Notes: a model not told the origin generated them from the letters alone. A stretch of 64,000 bases of DNA from Evansella sp. LMS18 (GCF_024362785.1 NZ_CP093301.1:2046001-2110000); one strand, 5' to 3'; positions 1 through 13,192 are shown, counted from the stretch's first letter. Numbers and translations: made by a program.

Positions 1-566
<566 letters not shown>

Positions 567-706
567 AAGGAGCTTAAAAGGCTCATACCTTTTTAAAGCT
601 TCGCTTGGTACTTTTTTGTTTAGTTTTGAAGGGTCACACCTTCTATAAAAAAATATTTTTCCGCTGCGAGATATTCGCAAGAAAAACCTTATTTGATACC
701 CTTTAG

Positions 707-783
<77 letters not shown>

Positions 784-807
784 TATAATGAAAGATAAAT
801 GGATTCA

Positions 808-883
808 GGGGCCTTAGCTCAGCTGGGAGAGCGCCTGCCTTGCACGCAGGAGGTCAGCGGTTCGATCCCGCTAGGCTCCACCA
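808..883 (+). tRNA. tRNA-Ala (TGC anticodon)
   Basis: A 76-nt cloverleaf starts GGGGCCT and ends with an encoded CCA at 881-883. The anticodon TGC is at 841-843 and the T-loop reads TTCGATC. It follows tRNA-Ile by 24 nt and is cotranscribed with the rRNAs. Confidence 0.97.
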
Positions 884-932
884 TTGGAAATTTCATTGTA
901 TTAAAGAATCTAAGATAAGGTTCTTTGTTATG

Positions 933-972
933 TGCCCTTTGAAAACTGGATAACGATTAACTGATTGATGAT
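933..972 (+). other. 5' arm of the 23S rRNA processing stem, with boxA-like sequence
   Basis: This stretch contains GCCCTTTGAAAACTGGATAAC followed by CTGATTGAT. It is nearly the reverse complement of 4017-4054, downstream of 23S, so the two arms would close a long duplex around the precursor 23S rRNA. Such stems are RNase III/Mini-III substrates in Bacillus. The CCCTTTGAAAACT part also resembles the boxA antitermination sequence of Bacillus rRNA leaders (family knowledge). Confidence 0.75.
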
Positions 973-1062
973 CACCGGTTGTTTTAATTAAAAGTGCAAA
1001 CTTTTAACGAGTACAACCGAGTGTCTTAGATAAGGCTGAATGTAGACGCCATTTTTTAACAT

Positions 1063-3998
<2,936 letters not shown>

Positions 3999-4016
3999 TT
4001 GTCTTACTAAGCAAGA

Positions 4017-4054
4017 TTATCAATCAGAAAAGTTATCCAGTTTTGAGAGGGCAA
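4017..4054 (+). other. 3' arm of the 23S rRNA processing stem
   Basis: The sequence ATCAATCAG followed by GTTATCCAGTTTTGAGAGGGC is the partner of the 5' arm at 933-972. The pairing is long and interrupted only by small bulges. It ends just before 5S rRNA. Confidence 0.75.
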
Positions 4055-4070
4055 CCTTTCAATTACATAG

Positions 4071-4187
4071 TCCAGTGACGATAGCGAAGAGGCCACACCC
4101 GTTCCCATGCCGAACACGGTAGTTAAGCTCTTCAGCGCCGATGGTAGTTGGGGGCTCTCCCCCTGTGAGAGTAGGACGTCGCTGGGC
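4071..4187 (+). rRNA. rrf: 5S ribosomal RNA
   Basis: A 117-nt sequence whose ends pair (TCCAGTGACG with CGTCGCTGGG). It contains the 5S hallmarks CACACCCGTTCCCATGCCGA and GAGAGTAGGACG. It lies 73 nt after 23S. Confidence 0.96.
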
Positions 4188-4192
4188 AAATG

Positions 4193-4224
4193 AAAGACAT
4201 TCTCTTTTGAGGGTGTCTTTTTTT
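4193..4224 (+). terminator. Rho-independent terminator of the rRNA operon
   Basis: A 12-bp stem (AAAGACATTCTC with GAGGGTGTCTTT, two G-T pairs near the loop) with a TTTT loop is followed at once by a T-run. It sits 6 nt after 5S rRNA. Confidence 0.93.
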
Positions 4225-4262
4225 GTGCTTTTGCACCGAAAAAGTAACAGATTTCCGAAGTG

Positions 4263-4356
4263 GGCGTGATAAGGACTGAGTTTGGCGCGTATACCTGGTA
4301 TTTCGGCGCGATAAAATAAAAGTTCGGCGTGATATATCCTTTGTTTCGCGCGATAA
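4263..4356. repeat. Five degenerate repeats at ~21-bp spacing, core GGCGYGATA
   Basis: Cores occur at 4263 (GGCGTGATA), 4284 (GGCGCGTATA), 4306 (GGCGCGATA), 4326 (GGCGTGATA) and 4347 (CGCGCGATA), three of them preceded by TTC. Start-to-start distances are 21, 22, 20 and 21 bp, close to two helical turns. The function is unknown. A bound protein array or a decayed repeat are both possible. Confidence 0.6.
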
Positions 4357-4512
4357 GTCCAGGGGAAGCCAGATGGTTAGAGACAGATAATCATGTATTT
4401 ATATAAGAGTAAGCAACTTTTACATAACGAAAATGCAAAAATCAATTTCAACCGGCGTGCTGGATTGTTGGGCTAAGCGTGGAGGACATGGGTTTGATAA
4501 TCGGCAGTTAAT

Positions 4513-4610
4513 TCAACGCGGCACTTTTGAATCCGGTCCGAGCGAACCCAGTCCGCCGGTGCCACGTTGAGAGAAGAAGTAAGAGTGAGATAACGAGGCT
4601 ATCTTCACTC
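4513..4610. other. Folded intergenic block with two inverted repeats
   Basis: TCAACGCGGCAC at 4513-4524 pairs with GTGCCACGTTGA at 4559-4570 (11 of 12 Watson-Crick, one G-T). A second inverted pair is GAGTGAGATA at 4583-4592 with TATCTTCACTC at 4600-4610. It is more GC-rich than the flanking AT-rich DNA. It could be a structured RNA, a relic of a repeat or a leader element of mgtC; I do not recognise it. Confidence 0.4.
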
Positions 4611-4785
4611 GTCTACCTCGAAGATTAATTATTTGAAAAAGAAGGAGATGAAAAAGCGAATACTTTGCTATGATAGAGATACTAAAAACAAAATATCACT
4701 GATAAGCAGCTTGGTTTTTACTTTTATTTATATAATTTTTTTTCGACCAGGTTTTAATTTACAGCTAACAGGGAATCCATAGGGT

Positions 4786-4812
4786 CATACATACATACAT
4801 ACATACATACAT
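4786..4812. repeat. Tetranucleotide microsatellite (CATA) x 6.75
   Basis: Twenty-seven bases of uninterrupted CATA units lie 76 nt upstream of the mgtC start codon. Tracts of this kind change length by slipped-strand mispairing in many bacteria. Here it would alter a promoter or leader distance, not a reading frame. Confidence 0.95.
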
Positions 4813-4888
4813 CGAATAACAGAGGTGAGGATTCCTCAGGCTGCATATACATATAAGTGTGAGAGACTAGCTGAGGGGTGAAGATTAG

Positions 4889-5602
4889 ATGGAGTGGGAG
4901 TTAATTACAGAGAGTGATACATTTATCATGGCAACGAGGCTGGTGCTTGCCGCTTTTCTCGGAGGGCTTATTGGAGTGGAGAGGGAGTTTCACCAGCATC
5001 CAGCAGGATTCAGAACACACCTTTTAGTAAGTGCAGGTTCATGTCTGATTATGCTTTTGGCTTTTTTTGGTTTTGAAAGCTATATAAATGAAAATCCTGA
5101 AGTGGTGAACTTTGACCCTTCCCGTTTAGCCGCTTATGTTGTAAGCGGAATAGGTTTTCTGGGAGCCGGGACCATCCTTGTGCAAGGTTACACTGTAAGG
5201 GGACTTACTACTGCTGCTTCCATATGGGTGGTAGCAGGAATAGGGTTAACTGTAGGAGCAGGTTTATATACTCCGGCATTTATTACGACCGTTCTTGTAC
5301 TGGTAAGTCTGCATGTGCTTGCGAAAGTAAATTTCGCTTTTTTATCAAAACAAAAGAAGCATTTTATTTCCATTACGGTAGATGAAGAAACCGGCCGCCT
5401 GAATGACATAATCAGGGAGCTGGAAATTGTGGATATAAAAATTAAAGGGATCCAGACTGAAAAACATCAGTTGTATAATGAAAAACCGATGATTGAATAT
5501 CGTCTGTTAGTGGAATACACAGACCATAAGGATATAGCGACCGTTTCCGACCGGCTCCATAAATATGATTTTGTGAAACAGATGACAATGGACGGCAAAT
5601 AG
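4889..5602 (+). CDS. MgtC/SapB family membrane protein
   Basis: A 237-residue protein with about four or five hydrophobic segments in the first 150 residues and a soluble C-terminal domain of about 80 residues. The motif GGLIGVERE near residues 25-33, GFRTHLLVSAGSCL and GIGFLGAGTI near 87-96 followed by VRGLTTAASIW are typical of the MgtC/SapB family. Members are linked to magnesium-limited growth and, in Salmonella, to inhibition of ATP synthase; the role in Bacillaceae is not settled. The ATG is preceded by GAGGGGTG at 8 nt. It stands alone between the rRNA operon and ctsR, an unusual place for it, with a microsatellite in its upstream region. Confidence 0.88.
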   Translation: MEWELITESDTFIMATRLVLAAFLGGLIGVEREFHQHPAGFRTHLLVSAGSCLIMLLAFFGFESYINENPEVVNFDPSRLAAYVVSGIGFLGAGTILVQGYTVRGLTTAASIWVVAGIGLTVGAGLYTPAFITTVLVLVSLHVLAKVNFAFLSKQKKHFISITVDEETGRLNDIIRELEIVDIKIKGIQTEKHQLYNEKPMIEYRLLVEYTDHKDIATVSDRLHKYDFVKQMTMDGK

Positions 5603-5690
5603 AATTAACCCCCTGTAAGATGGCTATACTGTGAGTGGTAATAAGGTCAATTCTGCTGCAATAACATTCTTGCTGGCCAGTGTGAATTAT

Positions 5691-5718
5691 TTGCACCGGG
5701 AGTAATTTTCGCTATAAT
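5691..5718 (+). promoter_or_regulatory. SigA-type promoter of the ctsR operon
   Basis: TTGCAC at 5691-5696 and a perfect TATAAT at 5713-5718 are separated by 16 bp. The predicted start of transcription falls in the CtsR operator just downstream. Confidence 0.75.
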
Positions 5719-5726
5719 ATATATAA

Positions 5727-5749
5727 AGTCAAAGATAGTCAAAGTCAAA
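5727..5749 (+). promoter_or_regulatory. CtsR operator with an additional half-site
   Basis: AGTCAAA at 5727-5733 and AGTCAAA at 5737-5743 form the canonical CtsR heptad direct repeat with a 3-nt spacer. A third AGTCAAA begins at 5743 and overlaps the second by one base. The site covers the predicted transcription start, which fits autorepression of the operon by CtsR. Confidence 0.92.
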
Positions 5750-5811
5750 ATACTTCTGACTAAAGCGATCCATAAGAATAAGCCTGTTTGCCATCTGCAG
5801 GAGGGATTGGT

Positions 5812-6288
5812 GTGCGAAATATATCTGATATTATTGAGCAGTATTTAAAAATGGTTATTGAGCAAAGCAATAAAGAAATTATCGAAATTAAGCGGAGTGA
5901 ACTGGCTGAGCAGTTTGAATGTGTTCCTTCCCAGATAAATTATGTTATCAGTACTCGTTTTACCGAGGAAAAAGGGTATATAGTAGAGAGCAAACGGGGC
6001 GGCGGAGGGTATATAAGAATCATTAAAGTCAGGCCCAATGACCAAATGGAGCTTTTCGACCAGCTGGTTAAAATAATTGGTACCCAGGTCAGCCAGAACG
6101 CTGCAGAGAACATCATACTCAGACTGCTGGAGGAAGAAGCAATAACTAAACGGGAAGCAAACATAATGACTGCGATTGTTGACCGGGCCGTTATAAATTT
6201 AAACTTACCATACAGGGACGAAGTAAGGGCGAGATTACTTAAAGCAATGATTTCCTCACTTAAATATAAGGATTGGGATGAGAGTTGA
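5812..6288 (+). CDS. ctsR: Transcriptional repressor CtsR
   Basis: CtsR represses class III heat-shock genes (clp genes and its own operon) by binding AGTCAAA repeats. The 158-residue protein begins VRNISDIIEQYL and has the N-terminal winged helix-turn-helix domain, with the wing RGGGGYI at residues 62-68; Arg62 corresponds to the wing arginine modified by McsB in studied homologues. The C-terminal half is the dimerisation and McsB-binding domain. A GTG at 5812 is chosen because AGGAGGG lies 6 nt upstream and the protein then starts like other CtsR proteins; an upstream TTG at 5788 would add eight unconserved residues. First gene of ctsR-mcsA-mcsB-clpC. Confidence 0.96.
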   Translation: MRNISDIIEQYLKMVIEQSNKEIIEIKRSELAEQFECVPSQINYVISTRFTEEKGYIVESKRGGGGYIRIIKVRPNDQMELFDQLVKIIGTQVSQNAAENIILRLLEEEAITKREANIMTAIVDRAVINLNLPYRDEVRARLLKAMISSLKYKDWDES

Positions 6289-6301
6289 AGGAGGGAGAAA
6301 T

Positions 6302-6832
6302 ATGCTCTGTCAGGAGTGCCAGCAGCGACAGGCTACATTGCATTTCACAAAAATAATTAACGGTAAAAAAACTGAATTTCATATTTGTGATGTTTGTGCT
6401 AAGGAAAAAGGAGAATACATCCCTGGTTCTAATAGTTTCTCAATTCACCAGCTGCTTTCCGGGCTGCTTGACGTTAATTTCTCGGCTGGCGCTGGAGAAG
6501 TTAAGAAGCCGCCTCAGGAATTAAAATGCCATAATTGCGGGATGACATACCAGCAATTTGCAGAGATAGGCAGGTTTGGATGTGCAGACTGCTATGAGAC
6601 CTTTAACGTTAAACTGGATCCTATTTTTAAAAGAATCCACAGCGGAAATGCTGTCCATGGCGGGAAAATACCTAAGAGGATAGGTAAGGATCTTCAGGTG
6701 CACAGGCAAATTGAGCAATTAAAGCAGAAACTCCAGGAAGCCGTAACAAATGAAGAATTTGAGCATGCAGCAGAACTTAGAGATGACATCCGTTCTTTAG
6801 AGAAAAGTTTGCAGGATAAAAAGGAGGGATAA
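6302..6832 (+). CDS. mcsA: McsA, zinc-binding activator of the McsB arginine kinase
   Basis: McsA activates McsB and contributes to control of CtsR during heat and thiol stress. The 176-residue protein has four CxxC pairs (C3/C6, C29/C32, C76/C79, C94/C97) that bind metal and can sense oxidation, then a UvrB/UvrC-type coiled motif at about residues 134-170. The ATG at 6302 follows AAGGAGGG; an in-frame ATG at 6278, overlapping ctsR, would add MRVEGGRN and lacks a comparable ribosome binding site. It is 13 nt after ctsR and 2 nt before mcsB, so the products are likely made in step. Confidence 0.95.
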   Translation: MLCQECQQRQATLHFTKIINGKKTEFHICDVCAKEKGEYIPGSNSFSIHQLLSGLLDVNFSAGAGEVKKPPQELKCHNCGMTYQQFAEIGRFGCADCYETFNVKLDPIFKRIHSGNAVHGGKIPKRIGKDLQVHRQIEQLKQKLQEAVTNEEFEHAAELRDDIRSLEKSLQDKKEG

Positions 6833-6834
6833 AG

Positions 6835-7905
6835 GTGTCTCTTCAAAATTTCATAAGTGAAGCAATCAGTCCGTGGATGAAGAATGAAGGACCGGATGCA
6901 GATATTGTCTTAAGCAGCAGAGTACGTCTGGCGAGGAATCTCAAAAATACCCCCTTCCCGCTGGCTGCCTCAAAAGAAGATCTGGAGGCAGCGATCAAGC
7001 TGGCTGAAGAGAAATTTGCGAACCGGACACACCGTAAATTCGGAAATCTTGAATTACTGAAGATGGAAGATATGAAACAGAATGAGAAAAGAGTACTAGT
7101 TGAAAAACATTTAATCAGCCCTAATCTTTCTGATGAATCCAAGGCAGGAGCAGCACTGCTTAGCGAGGACGAATCCTTAAGCATAATGATAAATGAAGAA
7201 GACCATATCCGGATTCAGGTTTTGTTATCGGGATTTCAGCTTGACCAAAGCTTGAAATATGCCAATGAGATTGATGACTGGATGGAAGAAAAAGCAGACT
7301 TTGCTTTTGATGAGAAAAGAGGATATTTAACAAGCTGCCCTACGAATGTAGGGACAGGGCTCAGAGCTTCTGTAATGATGCATTTACCGGCATTGGTAAT
7401 CACCCGCCAGATGAACCGCATACTCCCGGCAATAAACCAGCTTGGGCTGGTTGTTAGAGGAATTTACGGGGAAGGCAGCGAAGCTTTAGGGAATCTCTTT
7501 CAAATTTCCAATCAGATTACACTTGGAAAGTCAGAAGATGATATTGTAGAAGATTTAAGGAGTGTAGTTATCCAGCTTATACAACAGGAGAGAGCGGCAA
7601 GGGAAAGCCTGCTTCAGGAATCAAAACTTCAGATTGAAGACCGGGTGTACCGTTCATACGGGATACTTTCTTACAGCAGGAACATGGAGTCGAAAGAGGC
7701 TACCCAGCGTCTGTCTGATGTAAGACTTGGTATAGATTTAGGTCTGATAGACAATGTGAGCGGGAATATTCTCAATGAGCTGATGATACTCACTCAGCCT
7801 GGTTTTCTGCAGCAGTATGCTGGAGAGATTCTGTCTCCTGAACAGAGGGACCAGCGCAGAGCTGCCTTAATCAGGGAAAGATTGAAGCTTGAAAAGGACA
7901 AATAA
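6835..7905 (+). CDS. mcsB: Protein arginine kinase McsB
   Basis: McsB phosphorylates arginine residues on proteins, which marks them for ClpCP and releases CtsR from DNA. The 356-residue protein has the phosphagen-kinase catalytic fold: SSRVRLARN at residues 27-35, the active-site loop [11 protein letters not shown] with Cys168, and [10 protein letters not shown] with GNLFQISNQ near 208-227. It lacks the N-terminal creatine-binding domain of metazoan kinases, as all McsB do. It starts with GTG after AAGGAGGG. The arginine-phosphate pathway is complete here except for the YwlE phosphatase, which is encoded elsewhere in relatives. Confidence 0.97.
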   Translation: MSLQNFISEAISPWMKNEGPDADIVLSSRVRLARNLKNTPFPLAASKEDLEAAIKLAEEKFANRTHRKFGNLELLKMEDMKQNEKRVLVEKHLISPNLSDESKAGAALLSEDESLSIMINEEDHIRIQVLLSGFQLDQSLKYANEIDDWMEEKADFAFDEKRGYLTSCPTNVGTGLRASVMMHLPALVITRQMNRILPAINQLGLVVRGIYGEGSEALGNLFQISNQITLGKSEDDIVEDLRSVVIQLIQQERAARESLLQESKLQIEDRVYRSYGILSYSRNMESKEATQRLSDVRLGIDLGLIDNVSGNILNELMILTQPGFLQQYAGEILSPEQRDQRRAALIRERLKLEKDK

Positions 7906-7929
7906 ATCTACTAATGGAGGTGGGTGCCC

Positions 7930-10377
7930 GTGATGTTTGGCCGATTTACAGAACGAGCACAAAAGGTACTGGCGTTAGCACAGGAAGAAGCAATGCGATT
8001 AGGACATAATAATATTGGAACTGAGCATATCCTTCTCGGTCTTGTACGCGAGGGGGAAGGCATCGCAGCTAAAGCTCTTGTTGCCCTGGGACTGAGCCCT
8101 GATAAAATTCAGACAGAAGTAGAAAACCTAATTGGGCGCGGGGAAGAAAAGACGAAGCAGATACATTATACACCGAGGGCGAAAAAAGTAATTGAGCTCT
8201 CCATGGATGAAGCCAGAAAGCTGGGGCATTCCTATGTTGGAACAGAACATATACTTTTAGGGCTGATCCGTGAAGGAGAAGGGGTGGCAGCGAGAGTTTT
8301 AAACAATCTCGGTGTAAGCCTGAATAAAGCAAGGCAGCAAGTGTTACAGCTCCTTGGAAGCAACGAGGCTTCCAACAACCAGCAGCAGGCTGCAGGCGGG
8401 GCAGGAAGCAATGTAAATACACCGACCCTCGACGGCCTTGCGAGAGATCTTACGGCGATTGCCAAGGAAGATCAGATAGATCCGGTTATCGGGCGTTCAA
8501 AAGAAATTGAGCGGGTAATTCAGGTTTTAAGCAGAAGAACAAAAAACAACCCGGTGCTTATCGGTGAGCCGGGGGTAGGTAAAACTGCGATTGCTGAAGG
8601 CCTGGCACAGCAGATCATCAACAACGAAGTGCCTGAAACACTTCGGAATAAACGTGTTATGACTCTTGATATGGGTACGGTGGTAGCTGGTACGAAATAC
8701 CGAGGCGAATTCGAGGACCGTTTAAAGAAAGTGATGGAGGAGATTCGCCAGGCAGGGAACGTTATTCTCTTTATTGATGAGCTTCACACATTGATCGGAG
8801 CCGGGGGAGCAGAAGGGGCTATTGATGCTTCCAATATTCTAAAGCCTTCACTGGCACGTGGTGAGCTTCAGTGTATCGGAGCTACAACACTTGATGAGTA
8901 CAGAAAGTATATCGAAAAAGACGCTGCCCTCGAAAGAAGGTTCCAGCCTATCCAGGTGGATGAACCTACTTCAGAGGAATCTGTTTTAATTTTAAAAGGT
9001 CTTCGCGACCGTTATGAGGCTCACCACCGTGTAGAGATTACTGACGAGGCAATTGAAGCGGCAGTGAAGCTTTCTGACCGGTATATTTCTGACCGGTTCC
9101 TGCCAGACAAGGCAATAGACCTGATTGATGAGGCTGCATCTAAAGTTCGTCTCCGCAGTTATACAGCTCCACCGAACCTCAAGGAAATGGAGCAGAAACT
9201 GGAGGAAACGAGAAAAGAAAAAGATGCCGCTGTGCAAAGCCAGGAGTTTGAGAAAGCGGCTTCCTTAAGAGACAGTGAACAAAAGATTCGTGAAGAACTG
9301 GAAACGCTGAAAAAAGAATGGAAAGAGAAGCAGGGCCAGGAGAATTCCGAGGTCACGACCGAGGATATCGCTCTTGTTGTCGCAAGCTGGACCGGGATTC
9401 CTGTCAGCAAGCTGGCAGAGGAAGAAACCGACCGTCTGCTTCGTATGGAAGAGATCCTTCACGATCGGGTAATCGGGCAGGATGAAGCAGTTAAGGCAGT
9501 GTCGAAAGCGATACGCCGGGCACGCGCCGGATTAAAAGATCCGAAGCGTCCGATTGGCTCATTCATCTTCCTTGGACCAACAGGTGTAGGTAAAACAGAG
9601 CTTGCCCGGGCAGTTGCCGAATCATTATTTGGAGATGAAGATGCAATCATCCGGATTGATATGTCCGAGTACATGGAGAAACATAATACTTCACGCCTTG
9701 TAGGTTCTCCTCCTGGATATGTAGGCCATGAAGAGGGCGGGCAATTAACCGAGAAAGTACGCCGTAAACCATATTCAGTTATCCTTCTTGATGAAATAGA
9801 GAAAGCTCATCCGGAAGTATTCAATATTCTCTTGCAGGTGCTTGAAGACGGTTTTCTTACCGACTCTAAAGGGCGGCGTGTAGATTTCCGGAACACGGCG
9901 ATCATCATGACATCCAATGTGGGTGCCAGCACGCTGAGACAGCAAAAGAGCCTTGGTTTTACAGCTATGCGTGACGGACAGGATTATAAGGATATGAAAA
10001 ACAAAGTGATGGCTGAGCTTAAGAAAGCCTTCCGTCCTGAGTTCCTGAACCGTATTGACGAGACGATTGTATTCCATCCGTTAGAAAAGGATCATATTAA
10101 ACAGATCGTTTCTCTTATGTCAGACCAGCTGAAAAAACGCCTTGCTGAGCAGGAAATTGACTTTGAGCTGACAGATGCAGCTAAAATGAAAATTGCAGAT
10201 GAAGGATTTGATGCAGAGTATGGTGCAAGGCCGCTTCGCCGGGCGCTTCAGAAAGAAGTGGAAGACCGTCTTTCCGAAGAGCTGCTCAGAGGCAATATTT
10301 CAAAAGGCCAGTCAGTGAAAATGGATGTAAAAGATGGAGAGTTCGTGGTTTCTACAGCGGAATCCACAAAAAAATAA
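7930..10377 (+). CDS. clpC: ATP-dependent Clp protease ATPase subunit ClpC
   Basis: ClpC is the Hsp100 unfoldase that feeds ClpP and reads arginine phosphate tags. In order, the roughly 816-residue protein has two Clp-N repeats (residues about 1-150), a first AAA+ domain with GEPGVGKT near 212-219, a UVR-like middle domain near 420-460 that binds adaptor MecA or McsB, and a second AAA+ domain with GPTGVGKT near 550. SLGF near 675 is the likely ClpP-docking loop. GTG at 7930 gives the [10 protein letters not shown] start seen in B. subtilis; an ATG at 7933 would do equally well, both served by GGAGGTGG. A terminator follows. Confidence 0.97.
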   Translation: MMFGRFTERAQKVLALAQEEAMRLGHNNIGTEHILLGLVREGEGIAAKALVALGLSPDKIQTEVENLIGRGEEKTKQIHYTPRAKKVIELSMDEARKLGHSYVGTEHILLGLIREGEGVAARVLNNLGVSLNKARQQVLQLLGSNEASNNQQQAAGGAGSNVNTPTLDGLARDLTAIAKEDQIDPVIGRSKEIERVIQVLSRRTKNNPVLIGEPGVGKTAIAEGLAQQIINNEVPETLRNKRVMTLDMGTVVAGTKYRGEFEDRLKKVMEEIRQAGNVILFIDELHTLIGAGGAEGAIDASNILKPSLARGELQCIGATTLDEYRKYIEKDAALERRFQPIQVDEPTSEESVLILKGLRDRYEAHHRVEITDEAIEAAVKLSDRYISDRFLPDKAIDLIDEAASKVRLRSYTAPPNLKEMEQKLEETRKEKDAAVQSQEFEKAASLRDSEQKIREELETLKKEWKEKQGQENSEVTTEDIALVVASWTGIPVSKLAEEETDRLLRMEEILHDRVIGQDEAVKAVSKAIRRARAGLKDPKRPIGSFIFLGPTGVGKTELARAVAESLFGDEDAIIRIDMSEYMEKHNTSRLVGSPPGYVGHEEGGQLTEKVRRKPYSVILLDEIEKAHPEVFNILLQVLEDGFLTDSKGRRVDFRNTAIIMTSNVGASTLRQQKSLGFTAMRDGQDYKDMKNKVMAELKKAFRPEFLNRIDETIVFHPLEKDHIKQIVSLMSDQLKKRLAEQEIDFELTDAAKMKIADEGFDAEYGARPLRRALQKEVEDRLSEELLRGNISKGQSVKMDVKDGEFVVSTAESTKK

Positions 10378-10398
10378 AATCTCACTTAGTACACCCGG

Positions 10399-10434
10399 GC
10401 CGGAAAAAGTCGCTGAACTTTTTCCGGCTTCTTC
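10399..10434 (+). terminator. Terminator after clpC
   Basis: A perfect 12-bp stem, GCCGGAAAAAGT with ACTTTTTCCGGC, and a 6-nt loop are followed by TTCTTCT. The T-tract is short, so some readthrough into radA is possible. Confidence 0.82.
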
Positions 10435-10529
10435 TGTAATATTAATGAAAGCCACCACGCCCCAATTTTTCTAAACGCTCTGTAATAATGATAAAATATA
10501 ACTACTATGACTGGGCAGGAGGAATAATA

Positions 10530-11936
10530 ATGGCAAAGAGAAAAACAAAGTTTGTGTGTCAGGAATGCGGCTATGAATCAACGAAGTGGATGGGGAAATG
10601 CCCAGGCTGCCAGAACTGGAACACCCTGGTAGAAGAATTTGAAGCTGCTCCTGCTGAGAAAAGGCGGGGATTTGTGACCTCAGGGACAACAGCTTCTTCC
10701 AAACCTCAGCCGATTACAAAGATTGAGCGTAAGGATGAGCGGAGGTTCGACACACATATCAATGAATTAAACCGTGTTCTGGGCGGCGGGATAGTACCTG
10801 GCTCCCTGGTTTTAGTCGGCGGCGATCCGGGAATTGGTAAATCAACCCTTCTGTTACAGGTTTCTGCGGAAATAGCGAAGCATGGAAAAAGAGTATTGTA
10901 CATATCAGGCGAGGAATCTGTTAAACAGACAAAACTCCGTGCTGACAGATTAAATATATCAACGGACGAACTTTTCGTACTTGCAGAAACAGACGTGGAA
11001 CATATTGAAAAAGTCATTGAAGAAATAAACCCAACGCTTGTTGTAATAGATTCAATACAGACAGTCTATCTTGACCATGTCACAAGTGCGCCAGGCAGCG
11101 TCGCCCAGGTAAGGGAGTCAACAGCTGCTTTCATGCGTATCGCCAAAACAAAAGGAATCGCAATCTTTATAGTTGGGCATGTTACAAAGCAAGGTTCTAT
11201 CGCAGGCCCAAGGCTCCTGGAACATATGGTTGATTCCGTCCTGTATTTCGAGGGAGAAAGACATCATACATATCGCATTCTCCGGGCGGTAAAAAACCGG
11301 TTTGGCTCCACAAATGAAATGGGCATTTTTGAAATGAAGGAAGTGGGCCTGGAAGAAGTGCTGAATCCTTCTGAGATTTTTCTGGAAGAACGTTCTGCCG
11401 GAGCGGCTGGCTCTGCGGTAGTAGCTTCTATGGAGGGAACCAGAACCGTTCTCGTTGAAATTCAGTCGCTCATATCCCCTACCAGCTTTGGTAATCCCCG
11501 GCGTATGGCAACTGGAATTGACCACAATCGTATCTCTCTGATTATGGCGGTTCTTGAAAAACGAGTTGGAATGATGTTGCAAAATCAGGATGCCTATGTA
11601 AAAGTTGCCGGAGGAGTTAGGCTTGATGAGCCTTCAATAGATTTAGCCATCGCTGTAGCCATTGCCTCCAGTTTCCGGGACGCTCCTGCTCCTCCTGCAG
11701 ATGTAATTATCGGGGAAGTAGGACTTACAGGTGAGGTGCGCCGTGTTTCCAGGATAGAGCAGCGTGTCTCAGAAGCAAGCAAACTTGGTTTTAAGCGGGT
11801 GATTGTTCCGGAGAGAAACCTTGGGGGTTGGGATATTCCGGACGGGATTGAAGTTGCCGGAGTGAATACAGTAAGCGAAGCATTAGAGATAACGATAGGA
11901 GGGGCATCAAGTGGATCACCGAGATTCGAATTATAA
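10530..11936 (+). CDS. radA: DNA repair protein RadA (Sms), branched-DNA helicase
   Basis: RadA helps RecA process recombination intermediates. The 468-residue protein has an N-terminal C4 zinc finger (C10, C13, C24, C27), a RecA-like ATPase with Walker [10 protein letters not shown] at 98-106, the RadA signature KNRFG near 255 and a C-terminal Lon-protease-like domain. ATG at 10530 follows AGGAGG. An in-frame ATG at 10488 would add 14 residues with no ribosome binding site and is not used here. The 3' end overlaps disA by 26 bp, as in B. subtilis, where RadA also modulates DisA activity. Confidence 0.97.
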   Translation: MAKRKTKFVCQECGYESTKWMGKCPGCQNWNTLVEEFEAAPAEKRRGFVTSGTTASSKPQPITKIERKDERRFDTHINELNRVLGGGIVPGSLVLVGGDPGIGKSTLLLQVSAEIAKHGKRVLYISGEESVKQTKLRADRLNISTDELFVLAETDVEHIEKVIEEINPTLVVIDSIQTVYLDHVTSAPGSVAQVRESTAAFMRIAKTKGIAIFIVGHVTKQGSIAGPRLLEHMVDSVLYFEGERHHTYRILRAVKNRFGSTNEMGIFEMKEVGLEEVLNPSEIFLEERSAGAAGSAVVASMEGTRTVLVEIQSLISPTSFGNPRRMATGIDHNRISLIMAVLEKRVGMMLQNQDAYVKVAGGVRLDEPSIDLAIAVAIASSFRDAPAPPADVIIGEVGLTGEVRRVSRIEQRVSEASKLGFKRVIVPERNLGGWDIPDGIEVAGVNTVSEALEITIGGASSGSPRFEL

Positions 11937-12993
11937 TCTTAATTTCATAAGCGAGGTGCTGCAGCTTATATCCCCTGGAACACCTTTACGTGAAGGGATA
12001 GATAATGTTCTCCGTGCCAAAACAGGAGGCCTGATCGTTCTTGGTTATAACAATGAAATGATCAATATTGTAGACGGGGGATTTTTTATAAATTGCGAGT
12101 TTTCACCAGCATATTTATATGAGCTGGCTAAGATGGACGGAGCCATCGTATTAAGTGAAGACGGAGAAAGAATATTATATGCCAATACCCAGCTGGTTCC
12201 GAATAATGCTATTGAATCTACGGAAACCGGAATCCGCCACCGTACAGCACAGCGGGTTGCGAGGCAGACGGGGAATCTCGTCATTTCCATCTCCCAGCGT
12301 CGTAATGTAATAACCCTTTACCAGGGTGAATACCGCTATGCTTTAAAAGACATCGGGGTAATTCTTACAAAAGCAAACCAGGCAATTCAAACGCTTGAAA
12401 AATATAAATCTGTTCTGGATCAGGGGATTACTAATTTGGGGGCATTGGAATTTGAGGAGCTCGTAACTTTCCAGGAAGTCTCCCAGGTAATGCACCGGAT
12501 AGAAATGGTCCTGAGGATTAAGAGTGAAATATTAAATTATGTCAATGAGCTTGGGAATGAAGGAAGGCTTATCTCCATGCAGCTGGAAGAGTTAGTTTCC
12601 AATGTGGAGAAAGAAGCACTTCTGCTTATAAAAGATTATATGAAAGATAAGGGACAGGACCCGGTGAACATCTTAAAAAAGCTCAAGCGCCTGTCAAAGG
12701 AAGAACTGCTGGATGACCAGGTAATTGTAAAGCTTCTTGGATACAGTAAAAACACGAATGTCAACGAAGTGGCAGTCTGTCCAAGAGGGTATCGTATTCT
12801 TAATAAAATCCCACGGATACCTCCCCTCGTAGTTGAAAATCTTGTAGAGAAGTTTATTGATTTACCGAGAATTATGAGAGCTTCCACAGAAGAACTAGAC
12901 GAGGTCGATGGTATTGGAGAAGCGAGGGCTAGAAAAATCAAAGAAGGGATGACGCGGATACAGGAACAGCTGTTTATTGACCGGCATATTTAG
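11911..12993 (+). CDS. disA: DNA integrity scanning protein DisA, diadenylate cyclase
   Basis: DisA makes cyclic di-AMP from two ATP and slows when it meets branched DNA, delaying sporulation. The 360-residue protein has the DAC domain in the first 145 residues with the catalytic DGA at 76-78 and RHR at 109-111, a helical linker, and a C-terminal helix-hairpin-helix domain ending near [18 protein letters not shown] at 11911 is preceded by AGGAGGGG inside radA. The radA overlap means that the two proteins are translationally coupled. Confidence 0.97.
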   Translation: MDHRDSNYNLNFISEVLQLISPGTPLREGIDNVLRAKTGGLIVLGYNNEMINIVDGGFFINCEFSPAYLYELAKMDGAIVLSEDGERILYANTQLVPNNAIESTETGIRHRTAQRVARQTGNLVISISQRRNVITLYQGEYRYALKDIGVILTKANQAIQTLEKYKSVLDQGITNLGALEFEELVTFQEVSQVMHRIEMVLRIKSEILNYVNELGNEGRLISMQLEELVSNVEKEALLLIKDYMKDKGQDPVNILKKLKRLSKEELLDDQVIVKLLGYSKNTNVNEVAVCPRGYRILNKIPRIPPLVVENLVEKFIDLPRIMRASTEELDEVDGIGEARARKIKEGMTRIQEQLFIDRHI

Positions 12994-13012
12994 TGTCACA
13001 GAAGATCGTCTG

Positions 13013-13042
13013 TTGACGAATGAAATAAAAATGAGTTATAAT
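13013..13042 (+). promoter_or_regulatory. SigA-type promoter upstream of yacL
   Basis: TTGACG at 13013-13018 and TATAAT at 13037-13042 are 18 bp apart, 150 bp upstream of the gene. A second -35-like TTGACA at 13059 lacks a good -10. Confidence 0.75.
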
Positions 13043-13192
13043 GGTAAATTTACTGTAATTGACATTTTACAGACATTTTGTTAATGTGAAAGTATTATTC
13101 TTTTAGTATAAAGTATGTAACTTTTTGTGATTTCCCCGGATCAGGTTTGAATATTTGAGACTTGTCTATAATGGTTAAAGGAGGTGAAGTGC

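Larger units (their letters stand above)
4225..4888. other. Gene-free spacer between the rRNA operon and mgtC
   Basis: No credible coding frame is present on either strand. The spacer holds a quasi-periodic repeat block (4263-4356), an internally folded block (4513-4610), an AT-rich stretch near 4680-4745 and a CATA microsatellite (4786-4812). A TATAAT at 4731-4736 lies after TTGGTT at 4711-4716, but the 14-bp spacing is too short for a confident promoter. In B. subtilis the rRNA genes are followed closely by ctsR, so this spacer and mgtC are extra here. Confidence 0.7.

Noticed and set aside
4263..4356. CRISPR-like array
   Set aside because: Units are only about 21 bp, cores of 9 bp are degenerate, there are no unique spacers of 30 bp or more and no cas genes.
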